Assembly: GCA_039654915.1 (NCBI GenBank)
Contig: CM077593.1
Coordinates: forward strand, 62,006,501-62,070,500
Source of the DNA: Aquilaria yunnanensis
Lineage: Eukaryota; Streptophyta; Magnoliopsida; Malvales; Thymelaeaceae
Length of the DNA stretch: 64,000 bases
Direction: 5' to 3'
Within the stretch, counting starts at the first letter, position 1. The number at the start of each line of letters is the position of its first letter. The position numbers were made by a program, and so were the translations under genes. The notes under the pieces are model-generated. The model saw nothing but the letters and a program-made list of their open reading frames with translations. It made no database searches and had not been told where the DNA came from. Positions 20,637 to 31,697 of the stretch are shown piece by piece.

Positions 20637-23371
20637 GCTCCCCCCTCCTTAGAAGGATTCGTCCTCGAATCAAAACCTACATTAGAAAAGGGAATTGAAT
20701 CAGTAACAATGAAATGATCAGCACATAAGCACTTACCTTTCACATAAGCACCAATAACATGGAATGCTTGTGTATGGAGCTTTAATCTTGAGCGAAACCT
20801 GAACCAATATCCAAATGCAATGATACCTCCTGGATCAAAGACAAAGCTTGAAACAATTAGCATAAAAAATCTGAATGTTTGCACAATTTTCATCTTAACT
20901 CTAGGCATCACTTTCATTGCCTTTGCCATCTCAAAAACATTATTCTCACAACAAGTAAAAGTGTAGGAATAATTTACCTTAGGGATGCTGTATGCACTCA
21001 AAACAAATGGACCTAAACTCACACAAGTGTTATGGTTATGAAAAGCACAAGTTATGCATGTCAAGACAATACTTTGCATAGGCCATTCAAACAAACAAGA
21101 ATTGAACACAATGTGGCCTAAACTAATAACCAAACTAGGATGCATGAATTTCACAAAAATCCTAAGCATCTTAAATGAAACAAGATTGGAGTAGATAGGA
21201 TTAAGTGAAACCAATTCAGTAGCAAACTTATTTTTGCATGTATATGCACAACAATGCATAAAAATTGTGAATATGTATGAAATGTGACACAAAACAAAGG
21301 ACTCAACATACCTCCTTAAAAGGCTGAATTTAAAACCAGAATTTTCACTCAAAATAAAAACTTTCAGGTTTGGACATAAAGCAAAAATATCAATGCTGAA
21401 AACTTTGTGTAATGCATGTGTCATGGCAAAAAAATGCTTGCTGGAAATTAAAGATTGACACACAAAAATGGGCTGAACATGAATGGACATCAAAGAAGTA
21501 TGTAACGCATGTGTAAGAACAAATTTATGCATGAAAAATTCCAAAGAAGCAGGTTTAACTTGAGGCAAAACAAAACAATATGACATGGATGCAAAGTAAA
21601 CAAATTCAAAAACAAAAGACAACAAAACAGATTTTCCTCTAGAGAAACTCAAGCAATTCCAAAGATGATTTGACAAAACCAAAGAATTTGAAGCTTGTAA
21701 ACCATATTTTGTCAAATTTCCATGTTTACTTCCTTCTCTTAATCTAGTTTCATGAAAACCATTTGTCAAAATAACATTGCAACCAAACACAAATTGTTTG
21801 AGATTTTCATGCAAAACTACATCAAATCTAGGTGTTAGGAAGAAATACATTACAGTGGTTGGACTTAGTCTCCAAGTATCTTCCTTTGGAACCACAAAAT
21901 TTTCACCTTTGCACTCAATGGCTTCGGTTGGAGTTGCATCAATTTCATCCCCTTGAAACATAGGATAAGAAACAATGTTAGGCAAATTTTTGCATATGAA
22001 ATCACTTAGGCTTACCTTAACTTGTTCCTTCTCAACCTCCTTTTTTGTTTTAATGCATGGGACATGGCTTGGAATATTAGGGACACCAACTTCTTTAATG
22101 GGCAGCAACTCACTTGATTCTTGTAGCTCATCTCCACTTAAGTCCTGAAAAGAAGACAACACAACACTAGAAGAAGACTCCATTATGTTAGATGAAAGTA
22201 TGGCTTCTCTATAGGTCATTCTCTCTTCACTCGGCTTGGGTTCATTACACTCTTGTCTTCTCTCAACTTCGCACTCAATTTCTTCTCTCGGGAACTCTCC
22301 ACTCTTCTTCCCCTCATGTTCACTCTTCTCACTTAATCTCTCGGTTGTTCTCTCAACTTTCCCCTCATCACTCTTGCCCTCAACTTTCCCCTCATTTACT
22401 TTTCTCTCAACCTTACTTTGAAATTTTCTTTGATCCTTAAAGACTTGTTGTGGTGAAAGTGGTACAAGCATGATTGACTTTTCTTGTTGAGATTGAGACA
22501 AGTCTCCTTTTGTGGCCTCCATGTTTGGCTTGGGCACTTCTCTCACATCCTTGGTCCATGCTCCTCTCCACGTAGAAATTCCTCCTTGACACATCTTGGA
22601 TGCCTTGGACCTTTTGATGATTTTCTCGGCCTTGGTGGCATAATAAAGCAAATCCTCCATGTTCAAATAAGGTGCCATTTCCACTTTGTTGGCAATCTCA
22701 GGATTAAGACCATTAATGAATCTAGCAATGGTGGTCTCCTCATCCTCCATGATGTTGGCTCGGGTCAAGGTCCTCTCCAAGTCTTTATGGTAGTCCTCCA
22801 CACTCCTTTGGCCTTGCACTAGCTTTTGAAGCTTTAAGCGTTGATCTTTAGTGTAGTAGCTAGGCACAAATCTCCTCCTCATCAAGGCTTTAAGGGCTCT
22901 CCATGTGTGTATGGGCTCCTCCTCATTCCTTCTCCTAGAAGTAACATCCTGATTCCACCATACAAGAGCATAATTAGTTAACTTTATGGTAGCCAATTTA
23001 ACCTTCTCTTTCTCGGAGTAATGATGGCAATCAAACACCATCTCAATCTTTTGCTCCCACTCCCAATATGCATCGGGATCACTCCTCCCTTGGAAAGGTG
23101 GAATGGTAGGCTTGATGGAATTTAGGTTGTTATCCTCTCTTGGCTCACACCTCATTGGAAACCCATGGTCATGCCAAACTCTTTCTTCCTCCTCGGGTTC
23201 TTCTCTCCTTAGACCTCTCCTTGGTTGCAAGATGGGATTAGGCCTTCTTGGCAACCTCAAATCAATGTCCTCAATCCTCCCCACAAGTCTATTGAGAGTT
23301 TCTTGAAATTCTCTCATGGTTGGCTCCTCATTGTGTCTCACTTTCATCCTCCTATCCTCCTGGCCTTCCAT
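20567..23371 (-). CDS. TR-GAG-3 Gag-fusion protein (about 934 aa), intact
   Basis: Open from the conserved start (23369-23371) to a stop inside the 3' LTR. Residues ~1-280 are Gag of Ty3/gypsy type. Residues ~290-400 are a charged linker with repeats of the GKVEG/KVER kind. That linker is also found between protease and RT in element O, but here it follows directly on Gag, so zinc knuckle and protease (about 200 residues) have been lost. From ~residue 410 a ~490-residue segment of unknown origin replaces RT, RNase H and integrase. It has several hydrophobic stretches, for example near LLSFVFEFVYFASM and SFVFDPGGIIAFGYWF. The end, NPSKEGGAD, is shared with the integrase tail of O. Role inferred: capsid protein supplied in cis. 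Confidence 0.85.
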   Translation of the reverse strand: MEGQEDRRMKVRHNEEPTMREFQETLNRLVGRIEDIDLRLPRRPNPILQPRRGLRREEPEEEERVWHDHGFPMRCEPREDNNLNSIKPTIPPFQGRSDPDAYWEWEQKIEMVFDCHHYSEKEKVKLATIKLTNYALVWWNQDVTSRRRNEEEPIHTWRALKALMRRRFVPSYYTKDQRLKLQKLVQGQRSVEDYHKDLERTLTRANIMEDEETTIARFINGLNPEIANKVEMAPYLNMEDLLYYATKAEKIIKRSKASKMCQGGISTWRGAWTKDVREVPKPNMEATKGDLSQSQQEKSIMLVPLSPQQVFKDQRKFQSKVERKVNEGKVEGKSDEGKVERTTERLSEKSEHEGKKSGEFPREEIECEVERRQECNEPKPSEERMTYREAILSSNIMESSSSVVLSSFQDLSGDELQESSELLPIKEVGVPNIPSHVPCIKTKKEVEKEQVKVSLSDFICKNLPNIVSYPMFQGDEIDATPTEAIECKGENFVVPKEDTWRLSPTTVMYFFLTPRFDVVLHENLKQFVFGCNVILTNGFHETRLREGSKHGNLTKYGLQASNSLVLSNHLWNCLSFSRGKSVLLSFVFEFVYFASMSYCFVLPQVKPASLEFFMHKFVLTHALHTSLMSIHVQPIFVCQSLISSKHFFAMTHALHKVFSIDIFALCPNLKVFILSENSGFKFSLLRRYVESFVLCHISYIFTIFMHCCAYTCKNKFATELVSLNPIYSNLVSFKMLRIFVKFMHPSLVISLGHIVFNSCLFEWPMQSIVLTCITCAFHNHNTCVSLGPFVLSAYSIPKVNYSYTFTCCENNVFEMAKAMKVMPRVKMKIVQTFRFFMLIVSSFVFDPGGIIAFGYWFRFRSRLKLHTQAFHVIGAYVKGKCLCADHFIVTDSIPFSNVGFDSRTNPSKEGGADTIKEGTTKDGSCWNMEGIIWR
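20677..20736 (-). other. Possible 60-bp intron in TR-GAG-3 fusion frame
   Basis: On the minus strand GTAAGT (20731-20736) follows AAAG, and a CCCTTTTCTAATGTAG acceptor ends at 20677. The length is a multiple of three, so the frame holds whether or not it is spliced. The same layout is in TR-GAG-1, -2 and -4. It is short for a plant intron. Confidence 0.35.
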
Positions 23372-24187
23372 ACTCCTGAAAATAACAAAGATCCTCACAA
23401 ACACTCACCTCACGTGTTTCACTCAAAATATGAACACTCAAAACACTCAATTTGTTAGTGAGATATTGCTTATTGAAAGAGTTCTCCAAAGTTCTAAGAA
23501 AACTATCCTCAAAGCACACAAGAAAACTTGAATTTTCGAAGAACTATTTTGACTCCAAAAGAGGTGGGCTAAACAAGCTTTAAAAGACTCTAGGAAGCCC
23601 TTGCAATTGATGATCACAAGAACCACAAAGAAAGCTTTTTGGCTGAAAAACAATGAGATAGGTTTTGGGGCGCAAAACTTTCAACACTTTGAGAAAACTT
23701 GTTTTTTTTTTTTTGCAAGCTTTCTTCTTTCTTTTCTTTTTCTTTCTCTTCTTTCTTTTTTTCTCCTTCTTTTTTTTTTCCTTGCTGTTTTGATGCTAAA
23801 ACAACGTTCTCCTTGAAATTCCTTGCGAAACTTCCTCAACTTGGATCCTTCTTTTTTTGGTGTTTTCTTGACTCTAGGATGCTGGAAACAATGAAAACAA
23901 GAGAGATTAATAGGGCTGGACACGAAACAGAAAGATAAAAATTGAACAAGAAGAAACGAATTGAAGCCGAGAACACTAGACAACACGGATTGACTTCTTT
24001 TTGTTGTTTTTGTGATTTTCGAATTTGAACAAGGATGGAATAAAAAGGACAGACCTGAAACAAGAAGAAAAAGGATTAAAACAAAGAATTAAAATACGAA
24101 TTTACTGAACAGAATTGAAAGAAAACCGAAGAGAAACAAGAACACAAAGATATGTCCTTCAATGGAACTTGTGGCTCTGATACCAAC
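23372..24187 (-). other. TR-GAG-3 leader and primer-binding site
   Basis: An 816-bp leader. The primer site is at 24173-24187 (GTTGGTATCAGAGCC on the minus strand). A purine run on the minus strand is at about 23700-23785. The leader is slightly shorter than in TR-GAG-2 because a piece after the purine run is missing. Confidence 0.85.
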
Positions 24188-25178
24188 TGATGCGAACCCC
24201 GATGGTATAAAGACCATGAAACGCGCCCAAGATGCTAATCAAGCTCCACAAGACATCAATAAGACTAGGTTTAAAACCCCCACCCCTAATCAACCTGTGA
24301 TTAGAAACGAGAAGTATAGAACTCCAAGAACACAAGCACACTTGTGCACCAAGGCAGTCCGCCAAGAACCAAAGAGAAAACCTCTCCAAAGAGCAATATT
24401 ATTTCGGCAATAATCTGTATGTTTACATCCAGAATATGTGCCTTTATATAGGCCTAAACTAGGGTTAAAAGATGGGAAAAATTCGCAGCCTAAGTCCCTT
24501 AGGAATCCTAGATACAAAGACATAGGAAATCCTAGTCAAATTAGGACTCTAACTCCTAGTTTGAACAAGTTTAATAAATGCAGCGTATTCCACTTGCCCA
24601 AAGCGATTTAAAACTATTCCATAGCCTAAATAACTTCCTAAATAATGTATCTAAATAGGATTTGAACGAAAATAAAATATAAATACAAGATTAAACCCGA
24701 AATCCCCCAAATAGTCTTCTCAGGTGGTTCCTGCTTGTGTCTTCAACTTCAAGCTGAAATTCAAACTTGATGCAACCATTATTTCTCAAAATGAAACGCA
24801 TGAAAGTTGTAGATATCTTTCTTAGCTTTGAAATGACACCTGAACCACACAAAACGGACATCTGAATCCAAAGATATGACCAAAATACTGCAACTTCTTC
24901 TGAACCAGCGATCACTCGTAAATCGCGACTTTGAAGCTAAATTGGACCTCCTTAACGTGAAAACTGGGTTTCACGGTCTTCATATGATTTGTAGCTCCAG
25001 ATGTTAGCTTTCCAATGAATCAAGAATTACGCAATTCTGATCCGTTTAGCTCAAGATATTATTTTTCTACCAGAATATCGCCAGTCTGTCAACATCCAAG
25101 CTTGGCCATCATCTCCATATGATTCCTTCCATGTTCCAGCAGCTCCCATCCTTAGTTGTGCCTTCTTTGATCGTATCA
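24188..25178 (-). repeat. TR-GAG-3 5' LTR
   Basis: 991 bp. The promoter TATA box is at 24441-24450 on the minus strand. It is flanked by GGATG at 25179-25183. Confidence 0.92.
24441..24450 (-). promoter_or_regulatory. TATA box of gypsy LTR promoter (TR-GAG-3)
   Basis: TATATAAAGG on the minus strand, in the middle of the LTR and downstream of AACCCTAGTTTAGGCC. It is conserved in nearly every family B LTR here. Confidence 0.7.
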
Positions 25179-25183
25179 GGATG

Positions 25184-26534
25184 CGTACCTTCCTTTTTTA
25201 TAGTCTTGTGCCGAAAAGGAAAAGGAAGGACTTGATCTTAGAGATACGCCTTGAGGCTTGAATTGAGATGAAGAATCTCAATGTAATTCCACCCACAATG
25301 CTCTAAGAAAGTGTCTAATATTTCGGCTCTTTAAAGCAATGAAAGGAGGAATTTTTCTCTCAAGAAAAATGGTGCAAATTGAGTGTAAAATTCGTACCCA
25401 CAATGGCCAGCCACTAAAGGCTATTTATAGATGACCAAAAGGCACACCTTTACACCAAGAAAGGTGTCCTTTAAGCCAAAGAACACTTCCTTTGGCTAAG
25501 GGTCATGTATGGTGGCGAAAATACATGTCTTTTAGCCAAGGAACACTTCCTTTGGCCTATAACCACCCATAACTACCTTATGGGCGAAAATACATGTCTT
25601 TTAAGTCAAGGAACACTTCCTTTGGCCTATAACCACCCATAACTACCTTATGGGCGAAAATACATGTCTTTTAAGTCTAAAGGACATCACATTTGGTGCA
25701 ATAACCACCTCAACCACCTCCATGGCCGAACATACATGTCCTTTAAAGTCAAAGGACATCACTCTTGGTGCTATAAGCACCCTATGGCCGAATATACATG
25801 TCCATTCACCCAAGGAACATTTCCTTTGGATGAAAGGACATGTTCTTTTAGCCAAGAGTTATTTCTTTTGATGAAGAGACATACCTTTACACAAAAGATG
25901 TGTCTCTTGGTGGTTTTGAGCTAAAAACAAGGTGAGCTGGCACAAAGCTAGCTCAATATGCTACTTATGCACCATTGAGCTCCTTTGAGCTCCAACCTAG
26001 CACCATGAACTAAGGTCCAGCTCCAAGAACTGACCTTGAGCTGGAGTTAGCTGCTTTCAGCTGAAGTAAACTGAAGTCCAGCTACACTCAGCTACCAAAA
26101 GCTGAAGTGAGCTGACTTGAGCTGAAGTCCAGCTACATTCAGCTACCATAAGCTGAAGTGAGCTGACTTGAGCTTACTTGAGCTAACTTGAGCTGAAGTC
26201 CAGCTACATTCAGCTACCATAAGCTGAAGTGAGCTGACTTGAGCTGAAGTCCAGCTACATTCAGCTACCATAAGCTGAAGTGAGCTGACTTAAGCTGACT
26301 TGAGCTAACTTGAGCTGAAGTCCAGCTACATTCAGCTACCATAAGCTGAAGTGAGCTGACTTGAGCTAACTTGAGCTGATGTCCAGCTACTTTGAGCTAC
26401 TTATAGCTGAAGTGAGCTGACTTGAGCTAAGGGGAGCTACTTCTAGCTGCCTTAGATACCTTTTCAAGCTATAGTTAGCTCAACGAGCTCAAATCCTATC
26501 TTAAAAGGATCTTGGTGCGCCAAGAATTCCAACA
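25184..26534 (-). repeat. Copia-1 5' LTR, second part
   Basis: Completes the LTR begun at 19418 (total about 1579 bp against 1590 for its partner). TATA box CTATAAATAG is on the minus strand at 25421-25430. The AGCT array is at about 25975-26490. Target duplication GGTAT follows at 26535-26539. Confidence 0.9.
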
Positions 26535-26539
26535 GGTAT

Positions 26540-26651
26540 ATGTAGTCCTTCGACCTAAGATCATCAAGGTTCCCTACATGTGAGTCACATACTTTGATAC
26601 TTTCCTTTGTTGCTCGTAACTGAGCGAACTTGAAAGAGGTCATTGGGTATG
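26540..26651 (+). mobile_element. C2 copia right LTR, second part
   Basis: Continues the LTR broken at 2396. It ends at GTATG (26647-26651), the target duplication of the next solo LTR. Further pieces of the same host sequence lie at 27680-27773 and 28801-28811. Confidence 0.7.
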
Positions 26652-27674
26652 TGATACGATCAAAGAAGGCACAACCAAGGAAGGCAAGGACCCACTGAAG
26701 GTTTTTAGTGGACCATTGACAAGGAAAAAAGGCTAAGGAACTCACTAGTGCACTTCAAGCTCGGATGTTGACAGATTGGTGATGTTCTGGTAGAAAAATC
26801 ATATCTTGAGCTAAACAGATCAAAATTAAGTAATTCTTGATTCATTGGAAAGATAACATCTGGAGCTACAAATCATATGAAGACCATCAAACCCAGTTTG
26901 CACGTTAAGGAGGCGCAATTTAGCTTCAAAGTCGCGATTTACGAGTTATCGCTGGTTCAGAAGCAGTTGCAGTATTTTGGGCATATCTTTGGCTTTAAAT
27001 GTCCGTTTTATGTGGTTCAGGTGTCATTTGAAAGATAAGAAAAGAGAGATAAAACTTTCATGCTTTGCATTTTGAGAAATCATGGCTGCATCAAGTTCGA
27101 ATTTCATCTTGAAGTTGAAGACACAAGCAAGAACCACCTGAGAAGACTATTCTGGGTTTTTATGCCCAATCTTGTGCTGTAACATATCTTATTTTATTTT
27201 CCTAATTATTTACATTATTTAGGATGTTATTTAAGCCATGGAAGTGATTTAGGTCACTTAGGATAAATGGAATTCGCTGCACACCTTAAACATGTGTTAA
27301 AAGGGGTGTAGGAGTCCTAGTTTGACTAGGTTTTCTTGAGTCCTTTGTAACTAGGTTTCCTAGGTGACTTGGGCTGCGAATTCTGCCCAGATTTTAACCC
27401 TAGTTTAGGCCTATATAAAGGCACATATTCTGGATGTAAATACACAGAAAAATTTCAAAATAATATTGCTCTTTGGAGAGGTTTTCTCTTTGGTTCTTTG
27501 TGGACTGCCTTGGTGCACAAGTTTGCTTGTGTTCTTGGAGTTCTATACTTCTCGTTTCTAATCATAGGTTGATTAGGGGTGGGGGTTTTAAACCTAGTCC
27601 CTTTGATGTCTTGTGGAGCTTGAATCACATCTTGGGCGCGTTTCATGGTCTTTATACCATCGGGGTTCGCATCA
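26652..27674 (+). mobile_element. Solo gypsy LTR 1 (1023 bp)
   Basis: A complete family B LTR, TGATACGATC to GTTCGCATCA, with direct flanks GTATG at 26647-26651 and 27675-27679 and no interior. A matching target duplication around one LTR means the two LTRs of an inserted element recombined and lost the interior. TATA box near 27410. Confidence 0.92.
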
Positions 27675-27679
27675 GTATG

Positions 27680-27773
27680 TCACATATCATGTAGAGGGAT
27701 TTGTATGATTAAGATGGGATTTGTCCCTCCTATGTAACGGGAGTGATATCTTCGTGCCCCTTGATAGAGTAAG
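27680..27773 (+). mobile_element. C2 copia right LTR, third part
   Basis: A short stretch of host LTR between two solo LTRs. The final GTAAG (27769-27773) is the target duplication of solo LTR 2. After it the host sequence continues only for 28801-28811. Confidence 0.6.
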
Positions 27774-28795
27774 TGATACGATCAAAGAACGCACAACCAA
27801 GGAAGGCAAGGACCCACTGAAGGTTTCTAGTGGACCATTGACAAGGAAAAGGGCTAAGGAGCTCACTAGTGCACTTCAAGCTCGGATGTTGACAGATTGG
27901 TGATGTTCTGGTAGAAAAATCATATCTTGAGCTAAACTGATCGGAATTGAGTAATTCTTGATTCATTGGAAAGATAACATCTGGAGCTACAAGTCATATG
28001 AAGACCATCAAACCCAGTTTGCACGATAAGGAGGTCCAATTTAGCTTCAAATTCGCGATTTACGAGTTACCGCTGGTTCTGAAGCAGTTGCAGTATTTTG
28101 GGAATATCTTTCGATTCAGAAGTCCATTTTGTGTGATTCAAGTGTGGTTTCGAAGCTAAGAAAGAGATCTACAACTTTTATGCTTTGAATTTTGAGAAAT
28201 CATTGCTGCATCAAGTTCGAATTTCAGCTTGAAGTTGGAGACACAAGCCAGAATCACCCAAGAAGGCTATTTTCGAGTTTTTATGGCCAATCTTGTTTTG
28301 TAACGTATTTTATTTTATTTTCGTATTTATTTACATTATTTAGGATGTTATTTAGGCCATGGAATTGATTCAGGTCATTTAGGATAAAAGGAATTCGCTG
28401 CACACCTTAAACATGTGTTAAAAGTGTGTTAGAGTCCTAGTTTGACTAGGTTTTCTTGAGTCCTTTGTAACTAGGTTTCCTAGGTGACTTGGGCTGCGAA
28501 TTTTGCCCAGCTTTTAACCCTAGTTTAGGCCTATATAAAGGCACATATTCTGGATGTAAATACACAGATTATTACCGAAATAATATTGCTCTTTGGAGAG
28601 GTTTTCTCTTTGGTTCTTGGCGGACTGCCTTGGTGCACAAGTGTGCTTGTGTTCTTGGAGTTCTATACTTCTCGTTTCTAGTCACAGGTTGATTAGGGGT
28701 GGGGGTCTTCAAACCCAGTCTCTTTGATGTCTTGTGGAGCTTGAAAAACATCTTGGGCGAGTTTCATGGTCGTTATACCATCGGGGTTCGCATCA
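27774..28795 (+). mobile_element. Solo gypsy LTR 2 (1022 bp)
   Basis: A complete LTR flanked by GTAAG at 27769-27773 and 28796-28800. It lies less than 100 bp from solo LTR 1 in the same orientation but has its own target duplication, so it is an independent insertion and deletion event. Confidence 0.92.
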
Positions 28796-28811
28796 GTAAG
28801 ACTTAGAAAAA

Positions 28812-30212
28812 TGTTGGAATTCTTGGCGCACCAAGATCCTTTTAAGGTAGGATTTGAGCTCATTGAGCTAACTCTAGCTTGAACAGCTATCTAAGGCAGC
28901 TAGAAGTAGCTCCCTTTAGCTCAAGTTAGCTTATGTCAGCTCACTGCAGCTATAAGTAGCTTAGAGTAGCTGGACTTCAGCTCAACTCAGCTCACTTCAA
29001 CTATAAGTCGCTCAAAGTAGCTGGACTTTAGCTCAAGTTAGCTCAACTCAGCTCAAGTCAGCTCACTTCAGCTATAAGTGGCTCAAAGTAGCTGGACTTC
29101 AGCTCAAGTTAGCTCAAGTCAGCTCACTTCAGCTTCTGGTAGCTAAGTGTAGCTGGACTTCAGTTCACTTCAGCTGAGAGCAACTAACTCCAGCTCAAGG
29201 TCAGCTCTAGGAGCTGGACCTTAGTTCATGGTGCTTGGTTGGAGCTCAAAGTAGCTCAATGGTGCATAAGTAGCATAGTGAGCTAGCTTTGTGCCAGCTC
29301 ACCTTGCTTTTTAGCTCATAACCACCAAGAGACACATCTTTTGTGTAAAGGTATGTCTCTTCATCAAAAGAGATGACTATTGGCTAAAAGAACATGTCCT
29401 TTCATCCAAAGGAAGTGTTCCTTGAGTGAAAAGACATGTATATTCGGCCATAAGGTAGTTATGGGGTGGTTATAGGCCAAAAGAAGTGTTCCTTGGCTCT
29501 AAAAGACATGTATTTTCGCCCATAAGGTAGTTATGGGTGGTTATAGGCCAAAGGAAGTGTTCCTTGGCTCTAAAAGACATGTATTTTCGCCCATAAGGTA
29601 GTTATGGGTGGTTATAGGCTAAAGGAAGTGTTTCTTGGCTAAAAGACATGTTTTTTCGCCACCATACATGACCCTTAGCCAAAGGAAGTGTTCTTTGGCT
29701 TAAAAGACACCTTTCTTGGTGTAAAGGTGTGCCTTTTGGTCATCTATAAATAGCCTTTAGTGGCTGGCCATTTTAAGCACGAATTTGCACTCTATTTGCT
29801 CCATTTTCTTGAGAGAAAATTGTTCTCCTCCTATTTCCTTTAGAGGCCGAAATATTAAACACTTCTTGAGAGCATTGTGGGTGGATTTACATAGAGATTG
29901 TTCATCTCTATTCAAGCTTCAAGGTGCCCCTCTAAGATCAAGTTCTCCCTCAAGTTTTCACCAAAGATAACCAAGAAGAAAGGTGCACATTCTCTCTTGG
30001 TTTAGTAGCATGCTAGGATTTATTTGACACAACATGTATGTAAAATTGATATGTTATATAGCATGTTATATCAACTTCATGAATAATATGTTAAAGAATT
30101 AGTATTATGTATATCTATATCCATGTTGAATTCAAATGAACAAATATGCATGTGGCATATATATGAGTAGATAACATAAAAGTATGTTATCATAAGATCC
30201 TAAAAATCTTCA
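28812..30212 (+). repeat. Copia-3 5' LTR (1401 bp)
   Basis: Starts TGTTGGAATTC and ends AATCTTCA. The AGCT array is at about 28855-29290, and three units of the 70-bp repeat lie at about 29450-29650. A TATA box follows at 29745-29753. Confidence 0.92.
29745..29753 (+). promoter_or_regulatory. TATA box of family A LTR
   Basis: TATAAATAG in CATCTATAAATAGCC, conserved in all family A LTRs and downstream of the tandem repeats in transcription order. It is the likely core promoter. Confidence 0.7.
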
Positions 30213-30227
30213 ATTGGTATCAGAGCC
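30213..30227 (+). other. Primer-binding site of Copia-3
   Basis: ATTGGTATCAGAGCC directly after the LTR, complementary to the 3' end of plant initiator tRNA-Met. The rest of the leader (30228-30479) shows nothing else. Confidence 0.85.
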
Positions 30228-30479
30228 TAGGTCATGAAAATGTATATGTTGCATGTAGTAAGCATGATTTAGGATCATACATATGTGTATGATTTTGATA
30301 AAGGCTAAAGAAGGATATGTGTATGAAGCAATGAAGGCATGTTTATGTATTTCTGATCGAATGCTATATGCATCTCTTTTGCCATATATGAGCATGTTAG
30401 AAGTTGTTTCATACACATGTTGCTTTGTTGAGTCTTGTTGTGTAAATTGAACTAAAACATGTGAATTGCATCAATGTAG

Positions 30480-31697
30480 ATGGCTTGTAAGAATATAGTT
30501 GCAGAATTAAACCGTGACCTCAAATTGGATGGTGAAAACTATTCAATTTGGAAACAGAAGGTCAAATTCATTTTAACTGAGCAAGATACTCTTGATGTGC
30601 TCACTCAAGAGATCATGCCTCCTGCTGAGGGACAGGATAGGACTGCCTATGAGGCATTCCTTAAGAAGAACTCTATGTGTAGAGTCACTCTCCTCTCCAC
30701 TATGGTGGATGAGATTATGGTGGAATTCTCCATGCTTGAGAGGGCTAAGGCCATATGGGACTCAGTCAAGGCCAAGTATGGAGATGTTTCTATAGAGAAA
30801 CAACGCTCAATGATTCTCAGGTTTGAGAATTATGTGAAGCGTGCTGATCACTCTATGAGTGCTCATTTGCGTGAGATGTCACGCATGATCCACCAACTCA
30901 AGACAGCAGGGCATGTGCTCACTGATGAGCAACAAGTGCAAGCAATAATCCGTTCCTTGCCCGATGAGGAATGGCAGTTGATGAAGGTCAACTTACGCCA
31001 TAACCCTCAAATAATGTCATTTGATGACATTGCTCATCACCTCCTCTTTGAGGCTGAGGTGATGGCCCTCAAGGACCATTCTAAGGCATATGTTGCCTCA
31101 TCCTCTATCCAGAAAGGATGGAAGAAGAGTGGTGGCAAAGGAGGGCCAGGGAAGGGCAAGGGAAAAGGTCCTGCTTCCAAGAAAAAGTTCAAAAAGAAGC
31201 GGGACATAAGCAAGCTGAAGTGCTTCAACTGTGGGTATAAAGGACACTTTGCAAAGGATTGCAAGGGTCCACCCAAGGTACATACATACCCTTCTACTTC
31301 CATTGTACATGTTGTGTCATGTACATTACTCACTGAGTGCAATTATTTGTGGATTGTAGACTCGGGAGCAACAGACCACATAGCTCGGGACAAGTCCTGG
31401 TTTGTGGCCTACAGGAAGCTCTCAAAAGGAGCTAAGCATGTTTCAGTGGGAAATGATGCTAGGCTGGAAGTGGAAGGCATAGGAACATGTAGAATTCCTA
31501 TAGATATTGGATATTTGTATCTAATAGATGTATTGTATGTACCAAACATTTGTAGAAATTTGATTTCTATAAGTTGTATGTTGAAGTACAATTATTGCTT
31601 TAAATTCTTTAATAATAATGTGTCTATTATTAAAGATGATCAGATAGTATTCACTTTTTCAGTTAATAATGGGCTTTATGAGTTAAAAGCCAACTGA
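30480..31697 (+). pseudogene. gag-pol: Copia-3 gag-protease, frameshifted
   Basis: A 405-residue frame starting at 30480 with the conserved ACKNIVAELNRDLKLDGE. Gag is full length here, with no 318-bp deletion. It has zinc knuckle CFNCGYKGHFAKDC and protease DSGATDH. One extra A in the run near 31686-31690 gives a stop at 31697, before the integrase. In Copia-1 and Copia-2 the frame continues. Confidence 0.9.

Larger units (their letters stand above)
19646..25178 (-). mobile_element. TR-GAG-3, complete non-autonomous gypsy element (5533 bp)
   Basis: Both LTRs are 991 bp (19646-20636, 24188-25178). I found two differences, near 20264/24806 and 20510/25052, so the insertion is recent. It has target duplication GGATG, an intact primer site, a polypurine tract, and one long frame encoding Gag fused to an unrecognised segment, with no enzyme domain. 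This is the best-preserved minus-strand member of the group. Confidence 0.93.
2397..26534 (-). mobile_element. Copia-1 (family A), full element with two nested insertions
   Basis: Minus-strand Ty1/copia retrotransposon. The 3' LTR is 2397-3986. The interior is 3987-8525 plus 18664-19417. The 5' LTR is 19418-19645 plus 25184-26534. Flanking 5-bp duplications GGTAT (2392-2396, 26535-26539) confirm one insertion event. A gypsy array sits in the gag-pol (8526-18658) and TR-GAG-3 sits in the 5' LTR (19646-25178). Protease to RNase H is uninterrupted, but gag is cut from pol and carries an in-frame deletion. Confidence 0.93.

Noticed and set aside
20680..22145. Calling the TR-GAG fused segment an envelope gene
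   Set aside because: Hydrophobic stretches alone are insufficient: no signal peptide after a start, no cleavage site or coiled coil recognised, and constraint is doubtful.
28807..28811. Target duplication for Copia-3
   Set aside because: The five bases before the 5' LTR are AAAAA and those after 33032 are TGTTT, so no match.
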